The notes beneath the pieces are model-generated. The model was not told where the DNA came from. It ran no database searches and saw only the letters and a program-made list of their open reading frames with translations. Of a DNA stretch of 64,000 bases, positions 6,606 through 15,093 are shown in pieces. Made by a program: the position numbers and the translations under genes. Each line of letters opens with the position of its first letter. Position 1 is the first letter of the stretch. This stretch comes from Pseudomonas tolaasii NCPPB 2192 (GTDB taxonomy: Bacteria > Pseudomonadota > Gammaproteobacteria > Pseudomonadales > Pseudomonadaceae): contig NZ_PHHD01000001.1 of assembly GCF_002813445.1 (NCBI RefSeq), positions 6,634,001-6,698,000 of the forward strand, given 5' to 3'.

Positions 6606-8597
6606 TTAATCCTCAATGTAGGCGATGAGCGAGCGCATATCGAACGGGAGTAATGCCTCGTATTCCCTCATGTAAACAAGTGCTTCAGCAATCGCAGATT
6701 GGTTGCCCCAAATGCTAAGGAGATACTCCAAAATCTCAATTTCATCTTTGTGCACCTCAAGGCGTCCTTCGTCCGCCTCGACGGCGCGCTGAAGTGTTGA
6801 TAACCGCTCCATTAGGAAAGGTAATGAGTCTCCAAGTACGTAGATTCGGCTGCAAAACAAGCACTTATCTAAGCGAGTACAACGCTCATTCTTAAATAGC
6901 TCAACCGCCTCTGGATAGTCTGGCTTACTGGAATCTATACAAGCCCACAGTGCACACTCATGCCCCATGATCGTAAAGATACGAAAGGTGGGATCAGCCG
7001 ACTTCGCCCGCACAGTGCTACCGACAATTCCGTGAAACTTATTACTTCGGAATTTTTCCATCAACTCTTCCTGAATGCTCCGATAGCGCACCTTTCTATC
7101 GTTGATAGCCATGGCTGAACTGTCGTAATGAGCACTCGTGGTTTCAAGGCTGGAATGGCCGAGTTGCAGGGCGGTTAGCGATAAAGGATGCTTGGTTTTT
7201 TTGGCGTTGTAGTATTCCCACGTCACCCTAAGCCGCCCCTCCAGGTCAATCGCGCTTTTAAGTGGCACACCGGCGTCAACCAGTTGGTGTTTGCCCAAAA
7301 ACTCAGCGACACCAATGTTCCAATATTTCTGATTTTTCAGCGAGTTTACTCTGATATCAGGGCCGGACTCTTTGATTTGCCAGTCAGATTCATGCTCAGA
7401 TAGACATAGGAATATCGACCGTCTCAGCGGATCATCCAGGGCGAAACTGTCCGAGCTATTCACAACTTCAGCGAGAGGTTCTGACAGAGTCTTAGCAAGC
7501 TCCATCAAGTTAAAAATGGAGTACCTATCTGATCTGGTTGACATTGCTTTTGCGAGTTTTGGAGACGCATAGTTTTTGTTAGCCGATTGGGATTTTTCTT
7601 TTTCAGACACAACAAGAACCACATCAGAATGCGCAACCTCAGACATAGGGTGCAGAAAGTGATTTTTATCGATGGCTATAACTGTCTCTTTGTTCCAACT
7701 CGACTGTCGCTGAATGAAAAGCCCCAGAGTTGCTTGATTTTGTGCAGTAGGATAATACATTCGCACCAGATCATCATAAGCAATTGAGTCTGGTGTTTGC
7801 TTTCTGAGAATGGAATAACTATAAGGCAGACAGCAACTTAATACAAATTCGCTAGGACGGATTATTGATTGTACATATGGTATTTTTCGGATTTTTTTGC
7901 GCAATGCCGTAGAGTCGGATTTAGTAACCCTAAATGGGTAACCATCCAACATAAGAGTCTTCAATGCTCGCGCAGGATCAATAACCCATTCTGATTTTTT
8001 ACTGATCAACAAGAGCTCTGAGATCAAAGGACGGATTTCGTCCAAGCGATATGGTTCAGCGAGTTCAACCTGCTTGCGAAACTCAAGCATGAATCGCATA
8101 TTATCAACTTCCGACCGCATCGATTCATAAAAACTGGCGTCGGCCGCCTCATCGAGTGGCTCTCTCACCTGAGTTTTAATCAATACGCTAGGCAACGTTA
8201 ACAGTGGAAGGCCATCATCGTTGTGGTTTGCCACTTTTAAAACTGCGGATCTTATGCTTCTCGCAGGATAGAGCGTTTGGCCATTGCGCCGCAACCTATC
8301 CATAAAAAGCTTAAACTGTTCAACACCGATATCCCCAACCCCCTTTAGATGAAGGTCAGGGTGGAGCTTATTATTGTGATCTTGCCTGAAATCTAGAAAA
8401 TCCTTTATCGCCGAACGCAGAGCATACCCTTTCGAATAACTGACATCTGGTACATATTTTATAAACACGTAGTGAAAACCGCAGCACAAAGCATCCGTAA
8501 AACTGAACAGCGGATGCTCTATATAATTTGCGAGGATGACCTTTGCATCTGCGGACGTCGCTGATAGCTCAGCGTGATACATGGAGAGGTATCGCAT
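6606..8597 (-). CDS. Divergent tyrosine recombinase-like protein, 663 aa
   Basis: The C-terminal half has a recognisable but degenerate recombinase core: Arg457 in LRVTWEYYNA (box II), His481 in LQLGHSSLETT, and Tyr491 in SAHYDSS. A clear box I arginine (TGLR-type) is not visible. A cysteine cluster follows (Cys548, Cys553, Cys573, Cys579, Cys582; the last part reads CTRLDKCLFC), suggesting a zinc-binding tail like the one in the neighbouring 686-aa protein. It is the first recombinase gene of the run, 13 bases after the island tmk stop codon, and therefore probably cotranscribed with tmk. It may be a structural or accessory subunit rather than an independent integrase. Confidence 0.75.
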   Translation of the reverse strand: MRYLSMYHAELSATSADAKVILANYIEHPLFSFTDALCCGFHYVFIKYVPDVSYSKGYALRSAIKDFLDFRQDHNNKLHPDLHLKGVGDIGVEQFKLFMDRLRRNGQTLYPARSIRSAVLKVANHNDDGLPLLTLPSVLIKTQVREPLDEAADASFYESMRSEVDNMRFMLEFRKQVELAEPYRLDEIRPLISELLLISKKSEWVIDPARALKTLMLDGYPFRVTKSDSTALRKKIRKIPYVQSIIRPSEFVLSCCLPYSYSILRKQTPDSIAYDDLVRMYYPTAQNQATLGLFIQRQSSWNKETVIAIDKNHFLHPMSEVAHSDVVLVVSEKEKSQSANKNYASPKLAKAMSTRSDRYSIFNLMELAKTLSEPLAEVVNSSDSFALDDPLRRSIFLCLSEHESDWQIKESGPDIRVNSLKNQKYWNIGVAEFLGKHQLVDAGVPLKSAIDLEGRLRVTWEYYNAKKTKHPLSLTALQLGHSSLETTSAHYDSSAMAINDRKVRYRSIQEELMEKFRSNKFHGIVGSTVRAKSADPTFRIFTIMGHECALWACIDSSKPDYPEAVELFKNERCTRLDKCLFCSRIYVLGDSLPFLMERLSTLQRAVEADEGRLEVHKDEIEILEYLLSIWGNQSAIAEALVYMREYEALLPFDMRSLIAYIED

Positions 8598-8610
8598 ATA
8601 TGGCTCCTTG

Positions 8611-9246
8611 TTATACCAAGCGAGCCAACAACTCCTCTACTACCGCTCTTATGTCTGCAGCAACAGCCTCAAAACTTTGAGAGGCGTCCACAACCGCAAA
8701 GGTGTCTGGATTTTCCTGGGCTTGGACTAGAAAGCCATGACGAGCACGCGATAGGAAATCCGCCTTCTGCAACTCCATCCTATCCAAGACCTCTCCCCGG
8801 CCGGCGACACGCTGCATGCCTACCGCAGGATCGATATCTAAAATGATATTCAAGTCAGGCTTGAAGCCACCCAGAGCGATCTCATTGATCGCCAGTACAC
8901 GATCCAATGGCAGGCCTCGACCAAAGTGCTGAAATGCGATGGTGGCGGGTGTGAAGCGGTCACAGATCACAATCGCTCCACCCTCAATGGCTGGGATGAT
9001 TTTCTCTTGAAGGTGCTGAGCCCTAGCAGCGGCAAACAGAAGCAGTTCAGTCGTATCGCAAAGCTCAGGGGTGGATGGATCAAGTACCACCTCCCTGATC
9101 TTTTCTCCAATCGGAGTTCCACCAGGCTCACGCGTCACTAAAACGTGATGACCCGCCTCGCTCAACCACCCGCTGAGATGCTTGATCACCGACGATTTAC
9201 CAGCTCCGTTATTACCGTCGCAGACGATCAGGCATCCATTTGACAT
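8611..9246 (-). CDS. tmk: Island-borne thymidylate kinase (dTMP kinase)
   Basis: Complete 211-aa dTMP kinase, which phosphorylates dTMP to dTDP, an essential step of dTTP synthesis in the cytoplasm. It has P-loop GNNGAGKSS (11-19), the TREPGG motif (38-43), DRF (96-98) with FQHFGRG, and a LID region GRGEVLDRMEL (about 149-159). The protein differs clearly from the pseudomonad type, whose N-terminus (VTGLFITLEGPEGA) survives at 9443-9484. It is encoded in the same direction as mltG, just inside the island edge, with about 150 bases of its own upstream sequence. Since host tmk is cut, this copy probably supplies the essential activity. Its position at the head of the recombinase run couples element maintenance to an essential gene. 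Confidence 0.93.
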   Translation of the reverse strand: MSNGCLIVCDGNNGAGKSSVIKHLSGWLSEAGHHVLVTREPGGTPIGEKIREVVLDPSTPELCDTTELLLFAAARAQHLQEKIIPAIEGGAIVICDRFTPATIAFQHFGRGLPLDRVLAINEIALGGFKPDLNIILDIDPAVGMQRVAGRGEVLDRMELQKADFLSRARHGFLVQAQENPDTFAVVDASQSFEAVAADIRAVVEELLARLV

Positions 9247-9273
9247 TGAGATTCACCACTGCAGAAAGACTTA

Positions 9274-9424
9274 AGTGGTTTACATGATGGAGACGAGTCA
9301 GATAGGCGTCAAGGACTAAAACGTACGTGCAAGAAGGGCTGTACGCCGTATCACCAGAATAATTACCCTATGTGGGTAGTTTACATTTTTCTATAGGAGA
9401 CTATAACGACACTGGTTTACGTTG
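9274..9424. repeat. Subterminal repeats at the island's right end
   Basis: Three direct copies of a short motif close to GTGGTTTACAT occur between island tmk and the edge: 9274-9285, 9376-9386 (GTAGTTTACAT) and 9412-9422 (CTGGTTTACGT). They lie within 170 bases of the junction, where tyrosine-recombinase elements often have arm-type or core binding sites. They may also overlap the promoter of the island tmk. Recombinase binding is inferred. Confidence 0.45.
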
Positions 9425-9484
9425 ACTCACCAAGAGATATAAGGCGCCTTCCGGGCCTTCCAGGGTGATAAACAAGCCAGTCAC
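9401..9484 (-). pseudogene. tmk: Host tmk, 5' remnant cut by the island
   Basis: From a GTG at 9484 the minus strand encodes V-T-G-L-F-I-T-L-E-G-P-E-G-A, the N-terminus of Pseudomonas thymidylate kinase up to the middle of its P-loop (normally GPEGAGKST). At 9442 the sequence switches to island DNA and the frame ends at a TAG (9401-9403) after 27 codons. The GTG lies 19 bases after the mltG stop, the usual operon position of tmk. The remaining host tmk should be at the other island end, outside the window. Confidence 0.9.
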
Positions 9485-9503
9485 AGGCAGTCCTTAGTCA
9501 GAG

Positions 9504-10640
9504 TCATTGCGGGCTTTGCGGCGCGGTGGTGGCCGGCGCAGGCTCGGTGGCCGGCGTTTCAGCGGGTGCCTCAGCCGGTGGCACCGAATCTTCCGGCGGC
9601 TTGACCGCCGGCGCCGGGCTGGAACGGTAATCGGCACGACGCTTGAGCTGGAACTCGCGCACGGCGGCATTATGCGCATCCAGGTCATCGGAGAAAATGT
9701 GGCTGCCATCGCCCCGGGCGACGAAATACAGGCTGCTGCCGGGAACCGGGTTCAGCGCCGCATGGATCGCCTCGCGGCCGACCATGGCGATGGGCGTGGG
9801 CGGCAGGCCGGCGACCATGTAGGTGTTGTAAGGGTTGGCTTCCTTGAGGTGCGCGCGGGTCAACTTGCCGTTGTAGCGTTCACCCAGGCCGTAAATGACG
9901 GTCGGATCGGTTTGCAGCAACATGCCGACTTTCATGCGGCGCACGAACACCCCGGCAATCTGCCCACGCTCCTCGGGCACGCCGGTTTCCTTCTCGACCA
10001 GCGAGGCCATGATCAGCGCTTGATACGGGTCGGTGTACGGCGCATCGGCGGCGCGTTTGCTCCACTCTTGGGCAAGTACGTCGTCGAGGCGGTTATAGGC
10101 TTTTTTCAGGAAGTCGACGTCGGTCATGCCGCGCACGAAGCGGTAAGTGTCAGGAAAGAAGCGCCCTTCGGGGAACACGCCGGGGTGGCCAAGTTTGTCC
10201 ATCACTTCGCTGTCGCTGAGGCCCGACAAGGTCTGCACGATCTTCTCGTGCTTGGCCAGGGCCGAACGCACCTGGCGGAAATTCCAGCCCTCGACGAGGG
10301 TCAGGCTGTATTGCACCACTTCACCCCGTTGCCACAGGCCGATCAGGCCCTCGGCGGTCAGACCGGGCGTCATGCGGTATTCGCCACTGTGCAGCGGCTG
10401 GCCCTCAAGATTGAAGCGCCAATACAGGCGCAACCAGAAGGCATCGTCGAGCACGCCTTCGGTTTCAAGGCGATTGAAAGTGCCCGTCGGGGTTGCTCCG
10501 GCAGGCACGTCGAGCAATTGTTCCTGAGTCAGCTTCAGGGGCTGCTTCAATGCGGAGTCGAGCTTCCAGGCCGAAAAGCCCAGCAGCAACGCCGCCGAGA
10601 CCAGGCTGATCTGCAGCAGTAAAACCAGTTTTCGTATCAA
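9504..10640 (-). CDS. mltG: Endolytic murein transglycosylase MltG (YceG-like)
   Basis: Inner-membrane lytic transglycosylase that cleaves nascent glycan strands and sets their length. A TTG at 10640, one base after the pabC stop, is the likely start and gives 378 aa beginning IRKLVLLLQISLVSAALLLG, a single membrane anchor. The YceG fold follows, with LVEGWNFRQV, the catalytic region ASLVEKETG (Glu in the VEKE motif) and LQTDPTVIYGLG. The tail is low-complexity Pro/Ala/Glu. A frame open to 10697 would overlap pabC and has no family support. It is followed by the truncated host tmk, so in this strain the operon from plsX through mltG runs into the island. Confidence 0.93.
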   Translation of the reverse strand: MIRKLVLLLQISLVSAALLLGFSAWKLDSALKQPLKLTQEQLLDVPAGATPTGTFNRLETEGVLDDAFWLRLYWRFNLEGQPLHSGEYRMTPGLTAEGLIGLWQRGEVVQYSLTLVEGWNFRQVRSALAKHEKIVQTLSGLSDSEVMDKLGHPGVFPEGRFFPDTYRFVRGMTDVDFLKKAYNRLDDVLAQEWSKRAADAPYTDPYQALIMASLVEKETGVPEERGQIAGVFVRRMKVGMLLQTDPTVIYGLGERYNGKLTRAHLKEANPYNTYMVAGLPPTPIAMVGREAIHAALNPVPGSSLYFVARGDGSHIFSDDLDAHNAAVREFQLKRRADYRSSPAPAVKPPEDSVPPAEAPAETPATEPAPATTAPQSPQ

Positions 10641-10641
10641 C

Positions 10642-11457
10642 TCAAATATCCAATAGCGCGCGAACAATGCCCTGCAGTTTACGGGTGAGCGGCCCAACCG
10701 GCCAGCTCATCGCAGCGCAGCCGCGCACCGGCCAAATGCCATATACGCTGTTGCAGACAAAGACTTCATCAGCCGCTTGCAACTGTTCAAGGCTGATGTC
10801 AGCCACGGCCACCGGGACGCCCAGCGCTTGCGCCTGAGCCAGAATCTCGGCGCGCATCACGCCGGCAACGCCACAGCGATTCAGATCAGCGGTCATAAGG
10901 ACGCCGTCAGTCACCATAAACAGGTTACTGAATACGCCTTCGACCACGCGACCGGACACATCCAGCATCAAGCCTTCGGCATGCGCGGCGTCTTGCCACT
11001 CGGCGCGGGCAATCACTTGTTCAAGGCGGTTGAGGTGCTTGAGACCGGCCAGCAACGGCTGCTCGGCCAAGCGGGTGGCGCACGGAAACAGGCGGATGCC
11101 ATCGATTCCATGAGCTTCGGGATAGGTAGCGGGCGGATTGCCCTGCAGAATACGGCGCACAGGCGCGCCGGGGTTGATGCCATAACCGCGCTGGCTATCG
11201 CCGCGGGTAAGCATCAATTTGAGCACACCGTCGCCAAGGGCCATGGCGTAGGCCAGCACTTCGCTGCGGATCAGTGCGTGATCCGCCACGAAAGCAAGGC
11301 GCCTGCAACCCTCGGCGAGGCGTTGCAGGTGACGGTCGAGCAGCACGGGCTGCCCGGCCTTGACCGCGATGGTTTCAAACAGGCCATCGCCATAGGCAAG
11401 GCCGCGATCTTTCAGAGGCACGCTGTCCGCCGGCAGACCGTCGACCCAGCTGTCCAT
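10642..11457 (-). CDS. pabC: Aminodeoxychorismate lyase PabC
   Basis: PLP-dependent fold-type IV enzyme that converts 4-amino-4-deoxychorismate to 4-aminobenzoate and pyruvate for folate synthesis. The protein (271 aa) starts [20 protein letters not shown], with the family motif GLAYGDGLFETI and later LKHLNRLEQVIA, where the Lys is the expected PLP Schiff-base residue, then EGVFSNLFMV. The ATG at 11457 overlaps the fabF stop in TGATG form, indicating translational coupling. The place between fabF and mltG is the normal gammaproteobacterial one. Confidence 0.95.
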   Translation of the reverse strand: MDSWVDGLPADSVPLKDRGLAYGDGLFETIAVKAGQPVLLDRHLQRLAEGCRRLAFVADHALIRSEVLAYAMALGDGVLKLMLTRGDSQRGYGINPGAPVRRILQGNPPATYPEAHGIDGIRLFPCATRLAEQPLLAGLKHLNRLEQVIARAEWQDAAHAEGLMLDVSGRVVEGVFSNLFMVTDGVLMTADLNRCGVAGVMRAEILAQAQALGVPVAVADISLEQLQAADEVFVCNSVYGIWPVRGCAAMSWPVGPLTRKLQGIVRALLDI

Positions 11458-12701
11458 CACTCGGCGAACCGGCGGAACACCAGGGAACCGTTGGTGCCGC
11501 CAAAGCCGAACGAGTTGGAGATCACCACATCGATCGGCATCGGTTGGGCTTCGTGCGGCACGAAGTTGAGGTCGCAGCCTTCGTCCGGCTCATCGAGGTT
11601 GATGGTCGGCGGCGCGACCTGGTCCTTGATGGCCATCACGCTGAAGATCGCCTCGACCGCCCCCGCGGCGCCCAACAAGTGGCCGGTCATGGACTTGGTG
11701 GAACTGACCGCCAGCTTGTAGGCGTGCTCGCCGAACACCGACTTGATCGCCTCGGCTTCCGCCAGGTCACCCGCCGGGGTCGACGTGCCGTGTGCGTTGA
11801 TGTACTGCACCTGGTTGGCGTTGACCTTCGCATCGCGCAGGGCGTTGGAAATGCAACGCGCGGCGCCGGCACCGTCAGACGGTGGCGAGGTCATGTGGTA
11901 AGCGTCACCGCTCATGCCAAAACCGATCAGCTCGGCGTAGATGGTGGCTCCACGCGCCTTGGCATGCTCCAGCTCTTCCAGCACCAGGGCGCCGGCGCCG
12001 TCGGACAACACGAAACCATCCCGGCCCTTGTCCCAAGGGCGGCTGGCGCGGGTCGGTTCGTCGTTGCGGGTCGACAGCGCACGGGACGCGCCGAAGCCGC
12101 CCATGCCGAGGCCGCAGGCGGCCATTTCGGCGCCGCCGGCGATCATCACGTCCGCTTCGTCATAGGCAATGTTGCGTGCCGCCATGCCGATGCAGTGCGT
12201 GCCGGTGGTGCACGCCGTGGCGATGGCGTAGTTAGGCCCCTGGGCACCCAGATGGATGGACAGGAAACCGGAAATCATATTGATGATCGAGCCCGGTACG
12301 AAGAACGGTGAAATTCGACGAGGACCGGAATCGTGCAGCGTGCGGCTGGTTTCCTCGATATTGGTCAAACCGCCAATACCCGAACCCATGGCCACGCCGA
12401 TGCGCTCACGGTTGGCGTCGGTGACTTCCAGGCCGGCATTGCGCACTGCCTGAAAACCGGCGGCCAGGCCGTATTGAATAAACAGGTCGAGTTTGCGGGC
12501 CTCTTTGACCGAGAGGTATTCCTCGACATTGAAGCCCTTTACCGAGCCGCCAAAACGGGTGGAATAGGCAGAAAGGTCCGTGTGTTCGATCAGACCAATA
12601 CCACTGTGGCCAGCCAGAATGCCCTGCCAACTGCTCGGCACATCCGTACCCAGTGGCGACAACATACCCATACCGGTGACTACGACGCGTCTACGCGACA
12701 C
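11457..12701 (-). CDS. fabF: 3-oxoacyl-ACP synthase II FabF
   Basis: Beta-ketoacyl-ACP synthase II, the cytosolic enzyme that condenses malonyl-ACP with growing acyl-ACP and governs the thermal control of cis-vaccenate. It has 414 aa, the usual length. It shows the nucleophile region [23 protein letters not shown] with the first catalytic His, and [18 protein letters not shown] with the second, plus the C-terminal [13 protein letters not shown]. It lies about 130 bases downstream of acpP behind a hairpin terminator, so part of the transcription may be attenuated there. Confidence 0.97.
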   Translation of the reverse strand: MSRRRVVVTGMGMLSPLGTDVPSSWQGILAGHSGIGLIEHTDLSAYSTRFGGSVKGFNVEEYLSVKEARKLDLFIQYGLAAGFQAVRNAGLEVTDANRERIGVAMGSGIGGLTNIEETSRTLHDSGPRRISPFFVPGSIINMISGFLSIHLGAQGPNYAIATACTTGTHCIGMAARNIAYDEADVMIAGGAEMAACGLGMGGFGASRALSTRNDEPTRASRPWDKGRDGFVLSDGAGALVLEELEHAKARGATIYAELIGFGMSGDAYHMTSPPSDGAGAARCISNALRDAKVNANQVQYINAHGTSTPAGDLAEAEAIKSVFGEHAYKLAVSSTKSMTGHLLGAAGAVEAIFSVMAIKDQVAPPTINLDEPDEGCDLNFVPHEAQPMPIDVVISNSFGFGGTNGSLVFRRFAE

Positions 12702-12764
12702 AGCACTCTCCTTTTTCTAATGACGACACTTTGCTTCAGAGCTCACTTTTCATCACCGCTAAAG

Positions 12765-12799
12765 AAAAAACCGCACGCCGTTACAGCAGTGCGGTTTTT
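12765..12799 (-). terminator. Terminator/attenuator after acpP
   Basis: Inverted repeat ACCGCAC (12770-12776) / GTGCGGT (12789-12795) flanked by A and T tracts on both sides, so that on the minus strand a stem is followed by a T run. It lies between acpP and fabF and would let acpP be made in excess over fabF. Confidence 0.75.
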
Positions 12800-12829
12800 C
12801 CCTGACAGCAAGCGACGACTTACAAACTA

Positions 12830-13066
12830 TTACGCCTGGTGGGCAGTAACGTAGTCGATAGCAGCTTGAACAGTAGTGATTTTTTCAGCTTCTTCGTCCG
12901 GGATTTCGGTCTCGAATTCCTCTTCCAGAGCCATCACCAGCTCAACGGTGTCAAGGGAGTCGGCACCCAGGTCTTCAACGAAGGAAGCGGAGTTGGTCAC
13001 TTCTTCTTCTTTAACGCCCAGTTGCTCGGCAACGATTTTCTTGACGCGCTCTTCGATGGTGCTCAT
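12830..13066 (-). CDS. acpP: Acyl carrier protein AcpP
   Basis: Acidic 78-aa carrier protein of fatty acid synthesis. The phosphopantetheine attachment serine lies in [16 protein letters not shown], and the protein begins [20 protein letters not shown]. It is activated by a 4'-phosphopantetheinyl transferase such as the PcpS at 31321. A 192-base gap from fabG suggests its own promoter, and a hairpin terminator follows. Confidence 0.98.
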   Translation of the reverse strand: MSTIEERVKKIVAEQLGVKEEEVTNSASFVEDLGADSLDTVELVMALEEEFETEIPDEEAEKITTVQAAIDYVTAHQA

Positions 13067-13258
13067 ACCTTGTTTTCACTCCTAATGGACAAATTCAGGC
13101 AGCTGGCCAGTGGGTAAGTGTATAGAAAGGCTTTTCAGCTTTTCAACTGAAAGCTTCACCCTGTACCCGGTCGACCACCTGCCTATAAATTAAGTTGCAG
13201 CTTTATAACGGATTTTAGACAGCTCGTATGACATTTTTTTGAAGCGATCCGTCACAAT

Positions 13259-14002
13259 TTAACTCATGTACATCCCGCCGTTCACCGGGATTGTAGCCCC
13301 AGTCACGTATGCCGCACCGTCGGATGCCAGGAAAGTGACCACATTGGCGATCTCTTGAGCCTGGCCCAGACGGCCCAGCGGAATCTGGGTCAGCAAGGCT
13401 TCACGCTGTGCTTCGGGCAGTTCGCGGGTCATATCGGTGTCGATGAACCCTGGGGCCACCGAGTTGACCGTAATCGAACGCGAACCGACTTCACGCGCCA
13501 GTGCACGGCTGAAACCTTCCAGACCGGCCTTGGCGGACGCGTAGTTTACTTGGCCTGCGTTGCCCATGGCACCCACTACGGAGCCAATATTGATAATTCG
13601 GCCCCAACGCGCCTTGGTCATGCCGCGCAAAACGCCCTTGGACAGGCGAAACAGACTGTTCAAGTTGGTATCGACCACGTCGTACCACTCGTCGTCTTTC
13701 ATGCGCATCATCAGGTTGTCGCGGGTGATACCGGCGTTGTTCACCAGAATCGCCGGCGCGCCGAACTGAGCGGTGATCTCGGCCAGCACTGCTGCAACCG
13801 ATTCATCGCTGGTCACGTTCAGCTCAAGGCCGGTGCCTTGCACGCCGTTTTCCTTCAGGGTCGCGGCGATACGCTCGGCGCCCGAGGCGGATGTGGCGGT
13901 ACCGATCACAACGGCGCCCTGACGGCCCAGTTCCAGGGCGATCGCCTGGCCAATGCCACGGCTGGCGCCGGTAACCAGTGCAACTTTACCTTGCAGACTC
14001 AT
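13259..14002 (-). CDS. fabG: 3-oxoacyl-ACP reductase FabG
   Basis: NADPH-dependent short-chain dehydrogenase that reduces 3-oxoacyl-ACP. The chosen ATG at 14002 gives 247 aa beginning MSLQGKVALVTGASRGIGQA, with the Rossmann motif TGASRGIG, NNAGITRD, the catalytic serine in INIGSVVG and YASAKAG (Tyr and Lys), and GFIDTDMT. An upstream start at 14023 adds seven residues not expected in the family. It lies 26 bases downstream of fabD in the fab operon. Confidence 0.97.
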   Translation of the reverse strand: MSLQGKVALVTGASRGIGQAIALELGRQGAVVIGTATSASGAERIAATLKENGVQGTGLELNVTSDESVAAVLAEITAQFGAPAILVNNAGITRDNLMMRMKDDEWYDVVDTNLNSLFRLSKGVLRGMTKARWGRIINIGSVVGAMGNAGQVNYASAKAGLEGFSRALAREVGSRSITVNSVAPGFIDTDMTRELPEAQREALLTQIPLGRLGQAQEIANVVTFLASDGAAYVTGATIPVNGGMYMS

Positions 14003-14028
14003 GCAGGCTTCTCCTTCGTTCAAGGGGT

Positions 14029-14967
14029 TCAGGCCAGCGCCGCGCGAGCGGCAGCGAAGGCGTCAGGTGTATTGAGGTTGGCAGTCGATACGCCGTCGGC
14101 GCAGCGCTTGTTCAGGCCGGCCAGGACCTTGCCCGGGCCGCACTCGACCAACTCGGTGGCGCCGTTGGCGGCCAGGGTCTGGACCGATTCAACCCAGCGC
14201 ACCGGCTTGTACAGTTGCTCCAGCAGGTCACGCTTGAGGGTGTCGAGGTCGGCGGCGACGGCCGCGCTGACGTTCTGCACCAGCGGAATCTGCGGCGCCT
14301 GCCAGTTGATGGCGGCGATGGACTCGGCAAAACGCTCGGCGGCCGGGCGCATCAGCTCGCAATGGGACGGCACGCTCACCGGCAACGGCAATGCGCGCTT
14401 GGCGCCACGGGCTTTGCAGCCTTCGATGGCACGTTCAACAGCGGCCTTGGCGCCGGCGATCACCACCTGGCCAGGGGAGTTGAAGTTCACCGCGCTGACC
14501 ACTTCGCCTTGAGCCGCTTCGGCGCAGGCTTCAATCACGACGGCATCGTCCAGGCCCAGAATAGCGGCCATGCCGCCCTGACCGGCCGGTACGGCCTCCT
14601 GCATCAGTTGACCACGACGCTCGACCAGTTTGACGGCCTCGCCGAGGGTCAGGCTGCCCGCGGCCACCAAAGCGCTGTATTCACCCAGGCTGTGACCGGC
14701 GACGAACGCCGGGCGTGCACCACCTTCGGCCAGCCACAAGCGCCACAAGGCGATCGAAGCGGTCAGGATGGCCGGTTGGGTTTTGTCGGTTTGATTGAGT
14801 TGCTCTTCCGGCCCTTGCTGGGTCAGCGCCCACAGGTCGTAACCCAGAGCGTCGGAAGCTTCCTTGAAGGTTTCCAAGACCTGCGGATGTTGCGCGCCCA
14901 GCTCGGCCAACATGCCGAGGGACTGCGAACCCTGCCCTGGGAAGACGAATGCGAGGGATGTAGACAT
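14029..14967 (-). CDS. fabD: Malonyl-CoA:ACP transacylase FabD
   Basis: Transfers malonyl groups from CoA to AcpP, the entry step of chain elongation. The ATG at 14967 gives 312 aa beginning MSTSLAFVFPGQGSQSLGML. The family motif FPGQGSQ, the nucleophile motif AGHSLGEYSALVAAG, the C-terminal catalytic His (VPSHCELM) and VECGPGKVL are all present. An in-frame start at 14997 is ignored because the family begins at the FPGQGSQ segment. Confidence 0.97.
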   Translation of the reverse strand: MSTSLAFVFPGQGSQSLGMLAELGAQHPQVLETFKEASDALGYDLWALTQQGPEEQLNQTDKTQPAILTASIALWRLWLAEGGARPAFVAGHSLGEYSALVAAGSLTLGEAVKLVERRGQLMQEAVPAGQGGMAAILGLDDAVVIEACAEAAQGEVVSAVNFNSPGQVVIAGAKAAVERAIEGCKARGAKRALPLPVSVPSHCELMRPAAERFAESIAAINWQAPQIPLVQNVSAAVAADLDTLKRDLLEQLYKPVRWVESVQTLAANGATELVECGPGKVLAGLNKRCADGVSTANLNTPDAFAAARAALA

Positions 14968-15093
14968 GTAACAAGCCCCTAATGATCTGGTCGTCAAAAA
15001 TGTGCACTCCTACGGTGGGAGCGCACGAAACTGACAGATTGGATGGTCAATTGAACTGGCCGGTCACATTTAAGCATTCCCGGGCCGATTCGC

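Larger units (their letters stand above)
1..9442. mobile_element. Genomic island inserted in host tmk (right part)
   Basis: The stretch up to about 9442 is visibly AT-richer than the flanking core and carries recombinase genes, small unknown genes and a second thymidylate kinase gene. Its right edge is placed at 9442/9443 because the minus-strand host tmk reading frame runs correctly from a GTG at 9484 through codons for LEGPEGA and then changes abruptly where GKST should follow. The left edge and the rest of host tmk are not in the window, so total size and full cargo are unknown. Insertion inside tmk is seen directly; mobility by the encoded recombinases is inferred. Confidence 0.85.

Noticed and set aside
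9504..10697. mltG starting at 10697
   Set aside because: It would overlap pabC by 18 codons; the TTG at 10640 just after the pabC stop gives the family N-terminus and membrane anchor.
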